Positions 18,330 through 29,356 of a DNA stretch of 64,000 bases are shown piece after piece; position 1 is the stretch's first letter, and the number at the start of each line of letters is the position of its first letter. The stretch is from Oceanospirillaceae bacterium UBA1126 (lineage in GTDB: Bacteria; Pseudomonadota; Gammaproteobacteria; Pseudomonadales; Balneatricaceae), in the NCBI GenBank assembly GCA_002312935.1, contig DCAT01000059.1, positions 3,503 to 67,502 of the forward strand. Reading direction: 5' to 3'. The translations under genes and the position numbers were made by a program. The notes under the pieces are model-generated. The model saw nothing but the letters and a program-made list of their open reading frames with translations. It was not told where the DNA came from and searched no databases.

Positions 18330-20168
18330 ATGGCAATACTGGGTATAAATAGTCGTTCATTCTTTGCTGGGCAAACTTTTGCTATGTTTGTAGGGTTGCT
18401 TTTGTCAATGCAAGCCCAAGCCGCTTTGTTTGACACGGTCAAGCACCCGCTTCCAGCACAGCAAGCCTTTGCTGTAAAAGCTCAACAAGATAATGATCGA
18501 ATTGATGTCATTTGGACTATAGCGGATGACTACTATCTGTATCAAGACAAATTAGTTTTTACCACCTCTAACAACCAATCTTTAGAGCAGCTAGTGCTGC
18601 CGCCAGCTGAGGAAAAGGAAGATCCCATATTTGGCAATACTCAGGTTTACTACAATGAGCTCCATGTAATAGGTAAATTACCTAGCGCGGCCAATGCGGC
18701 TACCCACCTCATTATACATTACCAAGGTTGCTGGAATGGAGGTGTGTGCTACCCACCACAAACGACAAGCATCTTACTCAGTGCCGTCAACCTTGTTGCA
18801 GCGCAAAGCAAACCAGTAGCTATCGAAACTACGGACTGGTCACAAACTCGTGGCACTAATGCTAACTGGTTTATACAAAATCTAGAAAACACGTCGATTG
18901 CCACCTTGACGGTCATTTTCTTTTTAGCGGGCCTAGCTTTAGCCTTTACACCCTGCGTATTACCTATGGTGCCCATTTTGTCGAGCATTATTGTAGGTAT
19001 TAGCCCCAAGCCCAGCCCATTGAAAAGCTTTTTATTATCCTTCATTTATGTGTTATCTATGGCAGCGACTTATAGTGTGGCTGGGGTTTTTGCTGGGCTA
19101 AGTGGCGCTAATGTACAGGTTGCTTTGCAGCATCCTGCAGTAATAGGAACCACTGCTGCACTATTTGTGCTGTTTGCAGTGGCTATGTTTGGCTGGATTA
19201 ATGTGCAAATGCCTCAGGCTATTCAAAACAAAATAAACTTAATGAGTAATAATCAATCAGGTGGGCAATATACCGGTGTAGCAGCCATGGGCATATTGTC
19301 GGCACTGGTGGTAGGGCCCTGTGTGGCTGCACCATTGGCTGGAGCGCTATTGTTTATTGCCCAAACTGGGGATGCAGCCACGGGTGGTTTGGCCCTATTT
19401 GTTATGGGTTTGGGTATGGGCTTACCATTACTTTTGGTGGGAACATCTGCGAGTAAGTGGATTCCCAAAACAGGCCCTTGGATGCATCGAATAAAAGTTG
19501 GTTTTGGTTTCTTAATGCTGTTTATGGCCTTGTGGATGACCGATCGTGTTTGGTCAGGTGCAACCCTGATACTGGTTGCGATATTAGCCATTATGATTGC
19601 CTTAGTGTTAGCCTTGAATCATCGCTGGCAACCACCTTTAGAGACAGTGTCTGCTGCTGTAATTAGCTATACATTAGCCATGTTTTTGGGTCTTTATGGC
19701 GCTGTTTTGGCTGTAGGACAGTTCGCTGGCACTGGGAGCTTATTGCAACCACTAGGTAACTTGGTCGTTACCGAAAGTAACAGTATGGTTCAAGTTGAGG
19801 CGTCTAAGCTGAACTTTATTAAAGTGTTGCCAGCTGCAGTAGCCCCCTTGTTGAGTCAAGCAAAACTGGATGAGCAACCGGTAATGTTAGATTTCTATGC
19901 TGATTGGTGCATCTCCTGTAAGGAGTTGGATAGTTTTGTATTTACTGATGCACGCGTGAAGCGTGCACTATTAGATTTTAAAGTGATTAAAGTAGATGTT
20001 ACTGTTAATAGTCCAGCTGCACAGCAACTGATGCAGGAACTGCGTTTGGTCGGGCCTCCAGGCTTGGTGTTTTATGATGCCCAAGGCCAGTTAAATTCCG
20101 AAACTGTGGTGGGTGTTCCAGCCATTGAAGATTTAGTTGATCTCTTACAAAAGGTAAATGCACTGTAA
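18330..20168 (+). CDS. dsbD: thiol:disulfide interchange protein DsbD
   Basis: Inner-membrane reductant transporter carrying electrons from cytosolic thioredoxin to periplasmic DsbC/DsbG and cytochrome maturation. After a signal sequence of about 31 residues, the periplasmic alpha domain shows YQGCWNGGVCYPP (Cys134, Cys140). Eight or so membrane helices follow, with the paired cysteines in FTPCVLPM and VGPCVAAP. The C-terminal thioredoxin-like domain carries DWCISCKELD (Cys527, Cys530). The 612-residue length and all three redox centres are intact. Confidence 0.97.
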   Translation: MAILGINSRSFFAGQTFAMFVGLLLSMQAQAALFDTVKHPLPAQQAFAVKAQQDNDRIDVIWTIADDYYLYQDKLVFTTSNNQSLEQLVLPPAEEKEDPIFGNTQVYYNELHVIGKLPSAANAATHLIIHYQGCWNGGVCYPPQTTSILLSAVNLVAAQSKPVAIETTDWSQTRGTNANWFIQNLENTSIATLTVIFFLAGLALAFTPCVLPMVPILSSIIVGISPKPSPLKSFLLSFIYVLSMAATYSVAGVFAGLSGANVQVALQHPAVIGTTAALFVLFAVAMFGWINVQMPQAIQNKINLMSNNQSGGQYTGVAAMGILSALVVGPCVAAPLAGALLFIAQTGDAATGGLALFVMGLGMGLPLLLVGTSASKWIPKTGPWMHRIKVGFGFLMLFMALWMTDRVWSGATLILVAILAIMIALVLALNHRWQPPLETVSAAVISYTLAMFLGLYGAVLAVGQFAGTGSLLQPLGNLVVTESNSMVQVEASKLNFIKVLPAAVAPLLSQAKLDEQPVMLDFYADWCISCKELDSFVFTDARVKRALLDFKVIKVDVTVNSPAAQQLMQELRLVGPPGLVFYDAQGQLNSETVVGVPAIEDLVDLLQKVNAL

Positions 20169-21212
<1,044 letters not shown>

Positions 21213-21233
21213 GTTTTTCAAACCACTTCTGAT

Positions 21234-22622
21234 TTAAAGCGCGCGTAATCCATTGAGTAGGTTGTCGACTTTAACGAAGGTTTCTTGGTATTCAGAGTCA
21301 CACTCAGAATCTGCAATTAAGCCACCGCCAGCCCAACAATAAATATGTCCGCCACCATCACCCTTGGCGTTAGTCACCAAAGTACGAATGCAAATATTAG
21401 TATCCATACGCCCATTACTGCTGATGTAACCGATAGAACCGGTAAAACCATTGCGGCGGTGAGGTTCTAATTCTTCAATAATTTCCATAGCCCGCAACTT
21501 AGGTGCTCCAGTAATTGAGCCACCAGGGAAGGCCCCTTTTAACAAAGGTAAAATTTGTTCGCTAGATTCAAGCTCTCCAGTAACCGTAGTAACAAGGTGG
21601 TGTACGTTGCTGTATGTCTCAATGGCAAATAAACTTGGCACCTTTACAGAAAACGGTAAACAGTGCTTGCTAATGTCATTGCGCAGCAAGTCAACGATCA
21701 TTACATTTTCAGAACGATCTTTAGGACTTGCCGCCAATTCTTCAATCAACTGCTGATCTTCCGCGTCTGTTTTGCCTCTTGGCCGGGTGCCTTTAATTGG
21801 TTTAGTTTCTACCTTGCAATTATCTACCTTTAAAAACCGTTCCGGTGACAAGCTTAATAGGGCGCCTTCAGGTGTTTCCATATAGGCACTAAATGGCGTA
21901 GGAGAGACTAGGCGAAGTTGCTTGTAAGCTGCCCACGGGTTGCCCTTATATGGCGCATCAAAACGTTGCGCTAAACAGACCTGATAGCAGTCTCCAGCAT
22001 GGATATAATCAATGACTCGGTGGAATTTTTCGGCATATTGTTCACGCGTCATGTTGGAAACAAAATCTCGTTCTAGAACAAACTCTTTGTCTTGGGTAGG
22101 CGTAGCTAGAAGAATGTCTGCTTTTAACGCTTGAGTACTTAATTCATCAAGCTGGCTCACTAGGTAGGTTGATTGTAGCTCATGGTCGGTAATAATTGCC
22201 CAAGGGTAAATGCCAATGCACAGGTCCTCCATTGCTATGTCTGCAGCAGCAGTTGAAGGGATTACCTCTATGGAGCGTCCTAGATCGAAACCAAAGAGTC
22301 CGGCAGCACCTCCAGTAAACGGGATGCCTTGGGCCTGTGGAAGCTTGCTGGTATCTACCAGTAACTGACTTTGCAATTGACCAATTAGGCTAAAGGGGTC
22401 TACGTCCGTTGTTTTAGTGGTGTTATTCTGCTCAACTTTAGTCACGCCGTCTTTGTGGCTAATCACTGCTAACGGCTCAGCCATAGCGATGTCATAGCGG
22501 CCAAAATGACTCGCTGGGCGGCTAGAATCCAGTAACAACGGCATAGACAGATGCCTTATGGTTTCAAAATAATGACAGGCGTTTTCTACAAAAGGTAGGT
22601 TGGCTATATACACATTAAGCAT
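21234..22622 (-). CDS. pabB: aminodeoxychorismate synthase component I
   Basis: Combines chorismate and ammonia to 4-amino-4-deoxychorismate for folate synthesis. A 462-residue chorismate-binding enzyme with the N-terminal Trp-pocket domain and the catalytic domain: GDCYQVCLAQRFD, ALLSLSPERFL, KPIKGTRPRG, RSENVMIVDLLRNDI, GSITGAPKLRAMEII and WAGGGLIADSECDSEYQET. The PIKGTRPR Lys is the residue that forms the covalent intermediate in PabB and separates it from TrpE (PIAGTRPR). It is alone; no pabA or pabC is adjacent. Confidence 0.93.
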   Translation of the reverse strand: MLNVYIANLPFVENACHYFETIRHLSMPLLLDSSRPASHFGRYDIAMAEPLAVISHKDGVTKVEQNNTTKTTDVDPFSLIGQLQSQLLVDTSKLPQAQGIPFTGGAAGLFGFDLGRSIEVIPSTAAADIAMEDLCIGIYPWAIITDHELQSTYLVSQLDELSTQALKADILLATPTQDKEFVLERDFVSNMTREQYAEKFHRVIDYIHAGDCYQVCLAQRFDAPYKGNPWAAYKQLRLVSPTPFSAYMETPEGALLSLSPERFLKVDNCKVETKPIKGTRPRGKTDAEDQQLIEELAASPKDRSENVMIVDLLRNDISKHCLPFSVKVPSLFAIETYSNVHHLVTTVTGELESSEQILPLLKGAFPGGSITGAPKLRAMEIIEELEPHRRNGFTGSIGYISSNGRMDTNICIRTLVTNAKGDGGGHIYCWAGGGLIADSECDSEYQETFVKVDNLLNGLRAL

Positions 22623-22739
22623 CTTAAGACTAATAGTAGTTCTATTCTAACTGTCCAAAGGGAGTGGCACTAGGGCTTTACTCTAATTAGCAGCATAAAT
22701 TTAACATTATCAACAACCAAATAACAATTTATATACCAT

Positions 22740-22824
22740 ATTGTCTACAATATTAGATTAATGTCTAATTTGACGCCCCTATAGAGGTAGAATATAATAG
22801 TTTTACTCTAAATGTGTAGACAAT
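22740..22824 (+). promoter_or_regulatory. prp operon promoter with flanking inverted operator-like repeats
   Basis: A sigma-70 promoter, TTGACG (22770-22775), 17-base spacer, TATAAT (22793-22798). It is bracketed by ATTGTCTACA at 22740-22749 and its exact reverse complement TGTAGACAAT at 22815-22824. A third repeat, ATTAGA-N6-TCTAAT (22752-22769), touches the -35, and CCCCTATAGAGG lies in the spacer. The first gene of the operon encodes a GntR regulator, so these repeats are plausible operators for autoregulation. Confidence 0.7.
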
Positions 22825-22829
22825 CTATT

Positions 22830-23516
22830 ATGCAGGAAGAAATAACTACCTTAGCCAAACAGGTGTGTGAGCGTATCGTAAAAGATATTATTACTGGCAC
22901 CATTGCCCAAGGTCAAAAACTTAATGAGCCTGAACTGGCCCGTATTCATGGGATAAGCCGTGGCCCACTGCGGGAAGCCATGAGTAGGCTTGAATCTATG
23001 CGTTTGATTACCCGCACACCTAATGTCGGTGCAAGGGTTGTAAAGCTATCTTACCAAGAGCTGTTAGAGATTTATCAAATACGAGAATCGCTAGAGGGCT
23101 TGGCCGCCAAGCTGGCGGCTCAGGCCATGTCATCAGCAGAGAAGTCTAACCTTAGATTACTGCTTAATAGCCATCGTAAGCACATCCTAGACACTCAAGG
23201 TCAATCTTATTTTCAACAAGAAGGTGATGTCGACTTTCATTATTGCATTGTTCATGGCAGTAAAAATAAACGCCTTATTGACATGCTTGCTGGGGATTTG
23301 TATCAACTCGTTCGCATGTACAGATACCAATTTAGCGTGTCTAGCAACCGACCTCAACAAGCTTTAAAAGAACACGACCAAATTTGTAGCGCTATTGAAG
23401 AAGGCGACGGAGAGTTAGCCGAGTGGTTGATGAAGCGTCACATTAATAATGCTCGAAAAAACATCATGCAACGCATGCAAACACAATCAACTACCCAGGA
23501 TGGAAATAACCCATGA
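22830..23516 (+). CDS. GntR-family (FCD) regulator of the 2-methylcitrate operon
   Basis: A 228-residue regulator with an N-terminal winged HTH ([34 protein letters not shown]) and a C-terminal FCD ligand domain ([20 protein letters not shown]..., with His/Asp metal-type positions). It is the first gene of the prp operon and its ATGA overlaps prpB by 4 bases. Propionate operons headed by a GntR regulator are common in marine gammaproteobacteria, in place of the sigma-54 activator PrpR of enterics. The predicted transcription start near 22805 leaves too short a leader for the ATG at 22812, so I prefer 22830. Ligand, probably a methylcitrate-cycle intermediate, is inferred. Confidence 0.9.
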   Translation: MQEEITTLAKQVCERIVKDIITGTIAQGQKLNEPELARIHGISRGPLREAMSRLESMRLITRTPNVGARVVKLSYQELLEIYQIRESLEGLAAKLAAQAMSSAEKSNLRLLLNSHRKHILDTQGQSYFQQEGDVDFHYCIVHGSKNKRLIDMLAGDLYQLVRMYRYQFSVSSNRPQQALKEHDQICSAIEEGDGELAEWLMKRHINNARKNIMQRMQTQSTTQDGNNP

Positions 23517-24409
23517 GCAAGACCGTTAGAATGAGCCAAGGTGCTAAATTCCGTGCAGCAATTAGTAATAATGATCCACTGCAAATTGTCGGCACAATTA
23601 ATGCCTATAGTGCAATGATGGCGGAAAAAGTTGGCCATCAGTCTATTTACCTTTCTGGCGGCGGGGTAGCTAATGCCTCGTATGGTTTACCTGATCTAGG
23701 CATGACTAGCCTTAACGATGTATTAGCAGACGCTAGGCGAATCACCGCAGCTAGCGAACTACCTCTATTAGTGGATATTGATACGGGTTGGGGTGGGGCT
23801 TTTAATATTGCCAGAGCTATTAAAGGCATGGAGTCTGCAGGTGTTGCTGCAGTGCATATTGAAGATCAAGTGGCGCAAAAGCGCTGTGGCCATCGCCCCA
23901 ATAAGGAAATTGTATCTACTCAAGAAATGGCAGATCGCATTAAAGCCGCAGTAGATGCCCGTGTTGATGATGATTTTTTTATCATGGCAAGAACGGACGC
24001 TTTCCAAAAGGACGGACTACAAGCCGCTATTGAGCGCTCTCAGGCCTGCATAGAAGCGGGTGCTGATGGTATTTTTGCTGAAGCTGTGCATGAACTGACT
24101 GATTATGAAGCTTTTGCTAAGGCCATATCTGTGCCTTTATTAGCTAACATTACCGAATTTGGTGCCACACCTCTATACAACAAAACAGAATTGGCTAGTG
24201 TTGGTGTAGATATGGTGCTTTACCCACTGAGTGCATTTAGAGCGATGAACAAAGCGGCGCTTAATGTCTACGAACACTTATTAGTTGATGGTGATCAAAA
24301 GGCAGTCATCGATACTATGCAAACCCGTATGGAACTATATGATTTTTTAGATTATCACTCGTTTGAAAAAAAGTTAGACGAATTATTCGCAGCTGGTAAA
24401 AACCTGTAA
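23513..24409 (+). CDS. prpB: methylisocitrate lyase
   Basis: Splits 2-methylisocitrate into pyruvate and succinate, the last step of the methylcitrate cycle. A 298-residue isocitrate-lyase superfamily enzyme with [19 protein letters not shown], metal-binding [26 protein letters not shown] (catalytic Cys125) and MARTDAF. It overlaps the regulator gene by 4 bases and is followed by prpC after 24 bases. Confidence 0.97.
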   Translation: MSKTVRMSQGAKFRAAISNNDPLQIVGTINAYSAMMAEKVGHQSIYLSGGGVANASYGLPDLGMTSLNDVLADARRITAASELPLLVDIDTGWGGAFNIARAIKGMESAGVAAVHIEDQVAQKRCGHRPNKEIVSTQEMADRIKAAVDARVDDDFFIMARTDAFQKDGLQAAIERSQACIEAGADGIFAEAVHELTDYEAFAKAISVPLLANITEFGATPLYNKTELASVGVDMVLYPLSAFRAMNKAALNVYEHLLVDGDQKAVIDTMQTRMELYDFLDYHSFEKKLDELFAAGKNL

Positions 24410-24433
24410 CTACACCCTTAAAGGAACAATACA

Positions 24434-25561
24434 ATGAGCACTAAACCTATATCTGGAGCCGGCCTAAGGGGTCAATCAGCTGGATCTACCGCATTATGTA
24501 CTGTTGGCTTAACCGGGACAGGCTTAACGTATCGTGGTTATGACATTAGCGAACTGGCTGAAAAGGCTAGCTTTGAAGAAGTCGCCCACATGCTGCTAAA
24601 AGGTCATTTACCAAATCAAGCAGAGCTTGAAGCTTATACCAAAAAGTTACGGGGTATGCGCCAGTTACCTAAAGCCTTAAAAACTGTACTGGAGCAAATT
24701 CCTGCTGATGCGCACCCAATGGATGTGATGCGCACTGGTTGTTCTATGCTAGGTAATTTAGAAACTGAAATCGACTTTTCCATGGAACAAGAGGTTACAG
24801 ACCGCTTGCTAGCTCTATTTCCTGCCATCATTTGTTATTGGTATCGGTTTAGCCATGATGGTGTGCGTATTGAAACTGAAACTGATGATCACTCTATTGG
24901 TTCTTACTTCTTACATTTGTTACATGACAAGAAGCCCAGTGAATTGCACGCTAAGGTGATGAACGTATCTCTCATTTTATATGCCGAGCACGAATTCAAC
25001 GCGTCCACGTTTACTGCAAGGGTCTGTGCGTCAACCCTTTCAGACATGCATTCATGTGTTACCGGAGCAATTGGTAGCTTAAGGGGCCCTTTACATGGTG
25101 GTGCAAACGAAGCGGCAATGGACATGATTGAAAGCTGGTCAACACCAGATGAAGCAGAATCTGCCATTATGGGTATGCTGGCCCGTAAAGACAAAATCAT
25201 GGGGTTTGGCCATGCTATTTATCGTGAGTCAGACCCACGTAACGTGATCATTAAAGGCTGGTCAGAAAAGCTTGCAGACTCTATTGGTGACACTCATTTA
25301 TACCCAGTGTCTGTGCGTTGTGAAGAAGTCATGTGGCGAGAAAAGAAGTTGTTCTGTAATGCTGATTTCTTCCATGCATCGACCTATAATTTTATGGGTA
25401 TTCCAACCAAATTATTTACGCCAATTTTTGTCATGTCGCGGCTTACCGGCTGGGCAGCTCATGTCATGGAGCAACGTACTAACAATCGGATTATTCGCCC
25501 AAGTGCAGACTACACAGGCCCTGAAACTGCCCAATGGGTCGACATATCTAACCGAGGTTAA
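24434..25561 (+). CDS. prpC: 2-methylcitrate synthase
   Basis: Condenses propionyl-CoA with oxaloacetate. A 375-residue short-type citrate synthase fold with GLTYRGYDISELA, catalytic His221 (LRGPLHGGANEAA) and His260 (IMGFGHAIYRESDPR). The N terminus and compact length match the PrpC rather than the GltA branch. AAAGGA ribosome site precedes the ATG; acnD follows after 5 bases. Confidence 0.97.
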   Translation: MSTKPISGAGLRGQSAGSTALCTVGLTGTGLTYRGYDISELAEKASFEEVAHMLLKGHLPNQAELEAYTKKLRGMRQLPKALKTVLEQIPADAHPMDVMRTGCSMLGNLETEIDFSMEQEVTDRLLALFPAIICYWYRFSHDGVRIETETDDHSIGSYFLHLLHDKKPSELHAKVMNVSLILYAEHEFNASTFTARVCASTLSDMHSCVTGAIGSLRGPLHGGANEAAMDMIESWSTPDEAESAIMGMLARKDKIMGFGHAIYRESDPRNVIIKGWSEKLADSIGDTHLYPVSVRCEEVMWREKKLFCNADFFHASTYNFMGIPTKLFTPIFVMSRLTGWAAHVMEQRTNNRIIRPSADYTGPETAQWVDISNRG

Positions 25562-25566
25562 TAACG

Positions 25567-28173
25567 ATGAACACCAACTACCGCAAAGCCTTGGTTGATA
25601 CTGGGTTAGATTATTTTGATATTCCATCGGCTATTAATGACATTAGTGCGGGTGCCTACGCCAAACTACCTTATACCTCCAAGATATTAGCGGAACAGTT
25701 GGTACGACGCTGCGACCCTTTTACGTTAACGGCTTCTCTTGAGCAATTAATTGAGCGAAAACAAGATCTAGACTTTCCTTGGTACCCAGCACGTGTAGTA
25801 TGCCATGACATTTTGGGCCAAACCGCTTTGGTAGACTTAGCCGGATTAAGGGATGCTATTGCAGAGCAAGGCGGCGATCCTTCAAAAGTGAACCCAGTAG
25901 TCCCTACGCAACTGATTATTGACCACTCATTGGCTGTAGAGCATGCCGGTTTTGACGCTGACGCGTTTGAAAAAAACCGTGCCATTGAAGACCGTCGCAA
26001 CGATGACCGCTTCCATTTTATTGAATGGACTAAAACGGCGTTTAAAAACGTTGATGTGATCCCTGCTGGCAACGGCATTATGCATCAGATTAATTTGGAA
26101 AAAATGTCTCCCGTGATTCAGAACCGAGATGGACTAGCATACCCAGACACCTGTATTGGTACTGACAGCCATACACCACACATTGATGCCTTAGGTGTGA
26201 TCGCTGTTGGAGTAGGTGGGTTAGAAGCAGAAAACGTGATGCTAGGCCGTGCCTCTATGATGAGGTTGCCAAATATTATCGGTGTAGAGCTGAGCGGCAA
26301 ACGGCAACCAGGTATTACCGCCACAGACATGGTTTTGGCGCTCACTGAATTTTTGCGTGCCCAAAAAGTAGTGTCGTCATATCTTGAGTTCTTTGGAGAA
26401 GGTGCTAATGGTTTAACCATTGGTGACCGAGCTACCATTTCCAATATGACTCCCGAATACGGAGCCTCTGCGGCGCTATTTTATATCGACCAGCAAACTA
26501 TTGATTACCTTAATATAACCGGACGCGAACCAGAGCAAGTGGCTTTGGTTGAAACCTATGCCAAAACCAACGGTTTATGGGCAGGTGATATGGTTAACGC
26601 CCAGTATGAACGAGTATTAACCTTCGACTTGTCTAGCGTTGGCCGGACTATGGCTGGGCCATCAAGCCCACACTTGCGTTTACCGACCTCGGCCTTGGCT
26701 GAACGAGGCATTGCCAAAGCCTATGACAATTCGGACGTTGATGGGTTAATGCCTGATGGTGCAGTAATTATCGCCGCTATTACTAGCTGTACTAATACCA
26801 GTAACCCACGCAATGTGATCGCCGCGGGTTTATTAGCCCGAAATGCTAACCGCTTAGGTTTAAAGCGTAAGCCTTGGGTTAAGTCCTCCTTTGCTCCTGG
26901 CTCTAAAGTAGCCAAACTCTATTTAGAAGAAGCAGGGTTGTTAACCGAAATGGAACAACTTGGTTTTGGTATTGTGGGTTATGCTTGTACCACTTGCAAC
27001 GGCATGAGTGGTGCTTTAGACCCACAAATTCAGCGAGAGGTAATGGATCGTGATTTATATACTACAGCCGTATTATCGGGCAACCGTAACTTTGATGGCC
27101 GAATTCATCCCTATGCCAAACAAGCCTTCTTAGCTTCACCGCCATTGGTAGCTGCCTACGCCATTGCTGGCTCCATGCGTTTTGATATAGAACAAGATGT
27201 GTTAGGACAAGACCAAAAAGGTAATGACATTTTGCTTAAAGATATTTGGCCTGAAGATGACGAAATAGACGCTATCGTCGCTAAATGTGTTAAACCGGAG
27301 CAGTTTAAACAGATTTATATTCCAATGTTTGATCTAGGTAGGATAGAAGAGGCGGCAAGCCCTTTATATGATTGGCGCCCTAATACTACCTATATACGTA
27401 GGCCTCCTTATTGGGAAGGTGCTTTGGCAGGTGAACGCACCTTAAAAGGCATGCGCCCCTTAGCCATACTAGGTGACAATATAACCACAGACCACTTATC
27501 ACCTTCAAACGCTATTCTTGCCAACAGCGCGGCAGGGGAGTATTTGACCAAAATGGGGCTGCCAGAGGAAGACTACAACTCGTATGCTACCCATAGAGGC
27601 GACCATTTAACCGCACAAAGAGCCACTTTTGCTAACCCTAAGCTCCTGAACGAAATGTGTCTAGATGACCAGGGCAATATACAGCAAGGATCACTTGCCA
27701 GACTAGAACCCGAAGGCCAGACGCTGCGTATGTGGGAAACCATTGAAACTTATATGGACCGTGCTCAGCCATTAATTATTGTTGCTGGTGCAGATTACGG
27801 ACAAGGTTCATCCAGAGATTGGGCAGCTAAAGGCGTGCGCTTAGCCGGTGTAGAAGTAATAGTAGCCGAAGGGTTTGAACGTATACATCGTACCAACCTT
27901 GTGGGTATGGGTATTTTACCTCTACAATTTAAAGCGTTAGAAAACCGAAAAAGCCACAGGCTAGATGGAACAGAAACCTTTGATGTGATCGGTAATCCTA
28001 GCCCTGGTTGTGACCTAACTTTGGTGGTTAATCGTGTGGACGGTAGCTTTGATAGCATTACCGTTACCTGTCGCTTAGACACAGCAGAAGAAACTTTAGT
28101 TTATTCTGCGGGTGGTATCTTGCAACGCTTCGCCCAAGATTTTCTTGAATCAACAAGTGCTACTAGGACTTAA
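25567..28173 (+). CDS. acnD: Fe/S-dependent 2-methylcitrate dehydratase
   Basis: Aconitase-like enzyme that dehydrates 2-methylcitrate to methylaconitate (trans isomer), working with PrpF in organisms lacking PrpD. An 868-residue aconitase: TDSHTPHIDALGVIAVGVGGLEAE, 4Fe-4S ligands in AITSCTNTSNP and YACTTCNGMSG, the linker, and the swivel domain with GADYGQGSSRDWAAKG and AEGFERIHRTNLVGMGILPL. Its place between prpC and prpF, with no prpD present, confirms the AcnD assignment over AcnA. Confidence 0.96.
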   Translation: MNTNYRKALVDTGLDYFDIPSAINDISAGAYAKLPYTSKILAEQLVRRCDPFTLTASLEQLIERKQDLDFPWYPARVVCHDILGQTALVDLAGLRDAIAEQGGDPSKVNPVVPTQLIIDHSLAVEHAGFDADAFEKNRAIEDRRNDDRFHFIEWTKTAFKNVDVIPAGNGIMHQINLEKMSPVIQNRDGLAYPDTCIGTDSHTPHIDALGVIAVGVGGLEAENVMLGRASMMRLPNIIGVELSGKRQPGITATDMVLALTEFLRAQKVVSSYLEFFGEGANGLTIGDRATISNMTPEYGASAALFYIDQQTIDYLNITGREPEQVALVETYAKTNGLWAGDMVNAQYERVLTFDLSSVGRTMAGPSSPHLRLPTSALAERGIAKAYDNSDVDGLMPDGAVIIAAITSCTNTSNPRNVIAAGLLARNANRLGLKRKPWVKSSFAPGSKVAKLYLEEAGLLTEMEQLGFGIVGYACTTCNGMSGALDPQIQREVMDRDLYTTAVLSGNRNFDGRIHPYAKQAFLASPPLVAAYAIAGSMRFDIEQDVLGQDQKGNDILLKDIWPEDDEIDAIVAKCVKPEQFKQIYIPMFDLGRIEEAASPLYDWRPNTTYIRRPPYWEGALAGERTLKGMRPLAILGDNITTDHLSPSNAILANSAAGEYLTKMGLPEEDYNSYATHRGDHLTAQRATFANPKLLNEMCLDDQGNIQQGSLARLEPEGQTLRMWETIETYMDRAQPLIIVAGADYGQGSSRDWAAKGVRLAGVEVIVAEGFERIHRTNLVGMGILPLQFKALENRKSHRLDGTETFDVIGNPSPGCDLTLVVNRVDGSFDSITVTCRLDTAEETLVYSAGGILQRFAQDFLESTSATRT

Positions 28174-28174
28174 C

Positions 28175-29356
28175 ATGAGCTTTAAACAGCAAATAAAAAT
28201 CCCAGCCACGTATATGCGTGGTGGTACCAGCAAAGGCGTATTTTTTAACCTTTTGGATTTACCTGCTACAGCGCAAGTGCCTGGACCAGCAAGGGATGCC
28301 TTACTGATGCGAGTGATTGGTAGCCCAGATATATACGGCAAACAGATAGACGGCATGGGTGGAGCAACATCAAGCACCAGTAAAACGGTCATTTTAAGCC
28401 CATGCACCCAGCCAGATCACGATGTCGACTACCTGTTTGGGCAAGTGTCTATTGATAAGGCTTTTGTAGACTGGAGCGGCAACTGCGGTAACCTGTCATC
28501 TGCAGTAGGGGCTTTTGCGATTAGTTCTGGTTTGGTCGACCCTAGCCGTATCCCTAACGATGGTATGGCTATCGTTAGAATATGGCAAGCCAATATTAAC
28601 AAAACCATCGTTGCTCATATCCCTATGGTTAACGGACAAGTACAAGAAACGGGCGACTTCCAATTAGACGGTGTAACCTTTGCGGCCGCTGAGATTAAGC
28701 TAGAGTTTATCAATCCCTCCGCCGCAGACGCTGATATGTTTCCTACGGGCAACTTGGTAGATCAATTAGAAGTTCCCTTTGTTGGCGGCATAAGCACTTT
28801 GGATGTGACTATGATTAATGCCGGTATCCCAACCATGTTCTTAAGGGCGCAAGATTTAGGGTATACAGGCACGGAACTACAAACTGACATTAATACTGAT
28901 CAAGCGGCATTATCCAAGCTAGAGACCATACGTGCTTATGGTGGCGTACGCATGGGTTTGTTTAAGCACATAGATGATGCCAAGACTCGTCAACATACAC
29001 CAAAAATAGCCTTTGTAGCCCCTGCAAAAAGCTATACCTCATCAAGTGGTAGCATGGTCAGTGCTGACAAGGTTGATTTGTTGGTGAGGGCCATGTCTAT
29101 GGGCCAGTTACACCATGCCATGATGGGCACCGCTGCGGTGGCTATTGGTACGGCTGCCGCCATACCTAATACCTTAGTCAATATTGCCACAGGTGGAAAC
29201 AGGTTGACGCAAGTTACGTTTGGCCACCCATCAGGCACCTTAACTGTAGGCGCTGAGGCTCATCAAGATAATGGAAAGTGGCAGGCAACCAAGGTAACCA
29301 TGAGCCGCAGTGCGCGGGTTTTGATGGAAGGTTGGGTTAGGGTGCCTGATGCCTGA
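28175..29356 (+). CDS. prpF: 2-methylaconitate cis-trans isomerase
   Basis: Converts the trans-2-methylaconitate made by AcnD to the cis isomer, a diaminopimelate-epimerase fold. 393 residues from ATG 28175, one base after the acnD stop. MRGGTSKGVFF near the N terminus, DGMGGATSSTSKT and NCGNLSSAVGAFA are hallmark motifs, with Lys and Cys in the catalytic positions. A longer frame starting at 28112 within acnD is discarded. The 3' end overlaps the next gene by 8 bases. Confidence 0.96.
   Translation: MSFKQQIKIPATYMRGGTSKGVFFNLLDLPATAQVPGPARDALLMRVIGSPDIYGKQIDGMGGATSSTSKTVILSPCTQPDHDVDYLFGQVSIDKAFVDWSGNCGNLSSAVGAFAISSGLVDPSRIPNDGMAIVRIWQANINKTIVAHIPMVNGQVQETGDFQLDGVTFAAAEIKLEFINPSAADADMFPTGNLVDQLEVPFVGGISTLDVTMINAGIPTMFLRAQDLGYTGTELQTDINTDQAALSKLETIRAYGGVRMGLFKHIDDAKTRQHTPKIAFVAPAKSYTSSSGSMVSADKVDLLVRAMSMGQLHHAMMGTAAVAIGTAAAIPNTLVNIATGGNRLTQVTFGHPSGTLTVGAEAHQDNGKWQATKVTMSRSARVLMEGWVRVPDA

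Noticed and set aside
28112..28174. PrpF start within acnD
   Set aside because: Family N terminus begins at ATG 28175, directly after the acnD stop.
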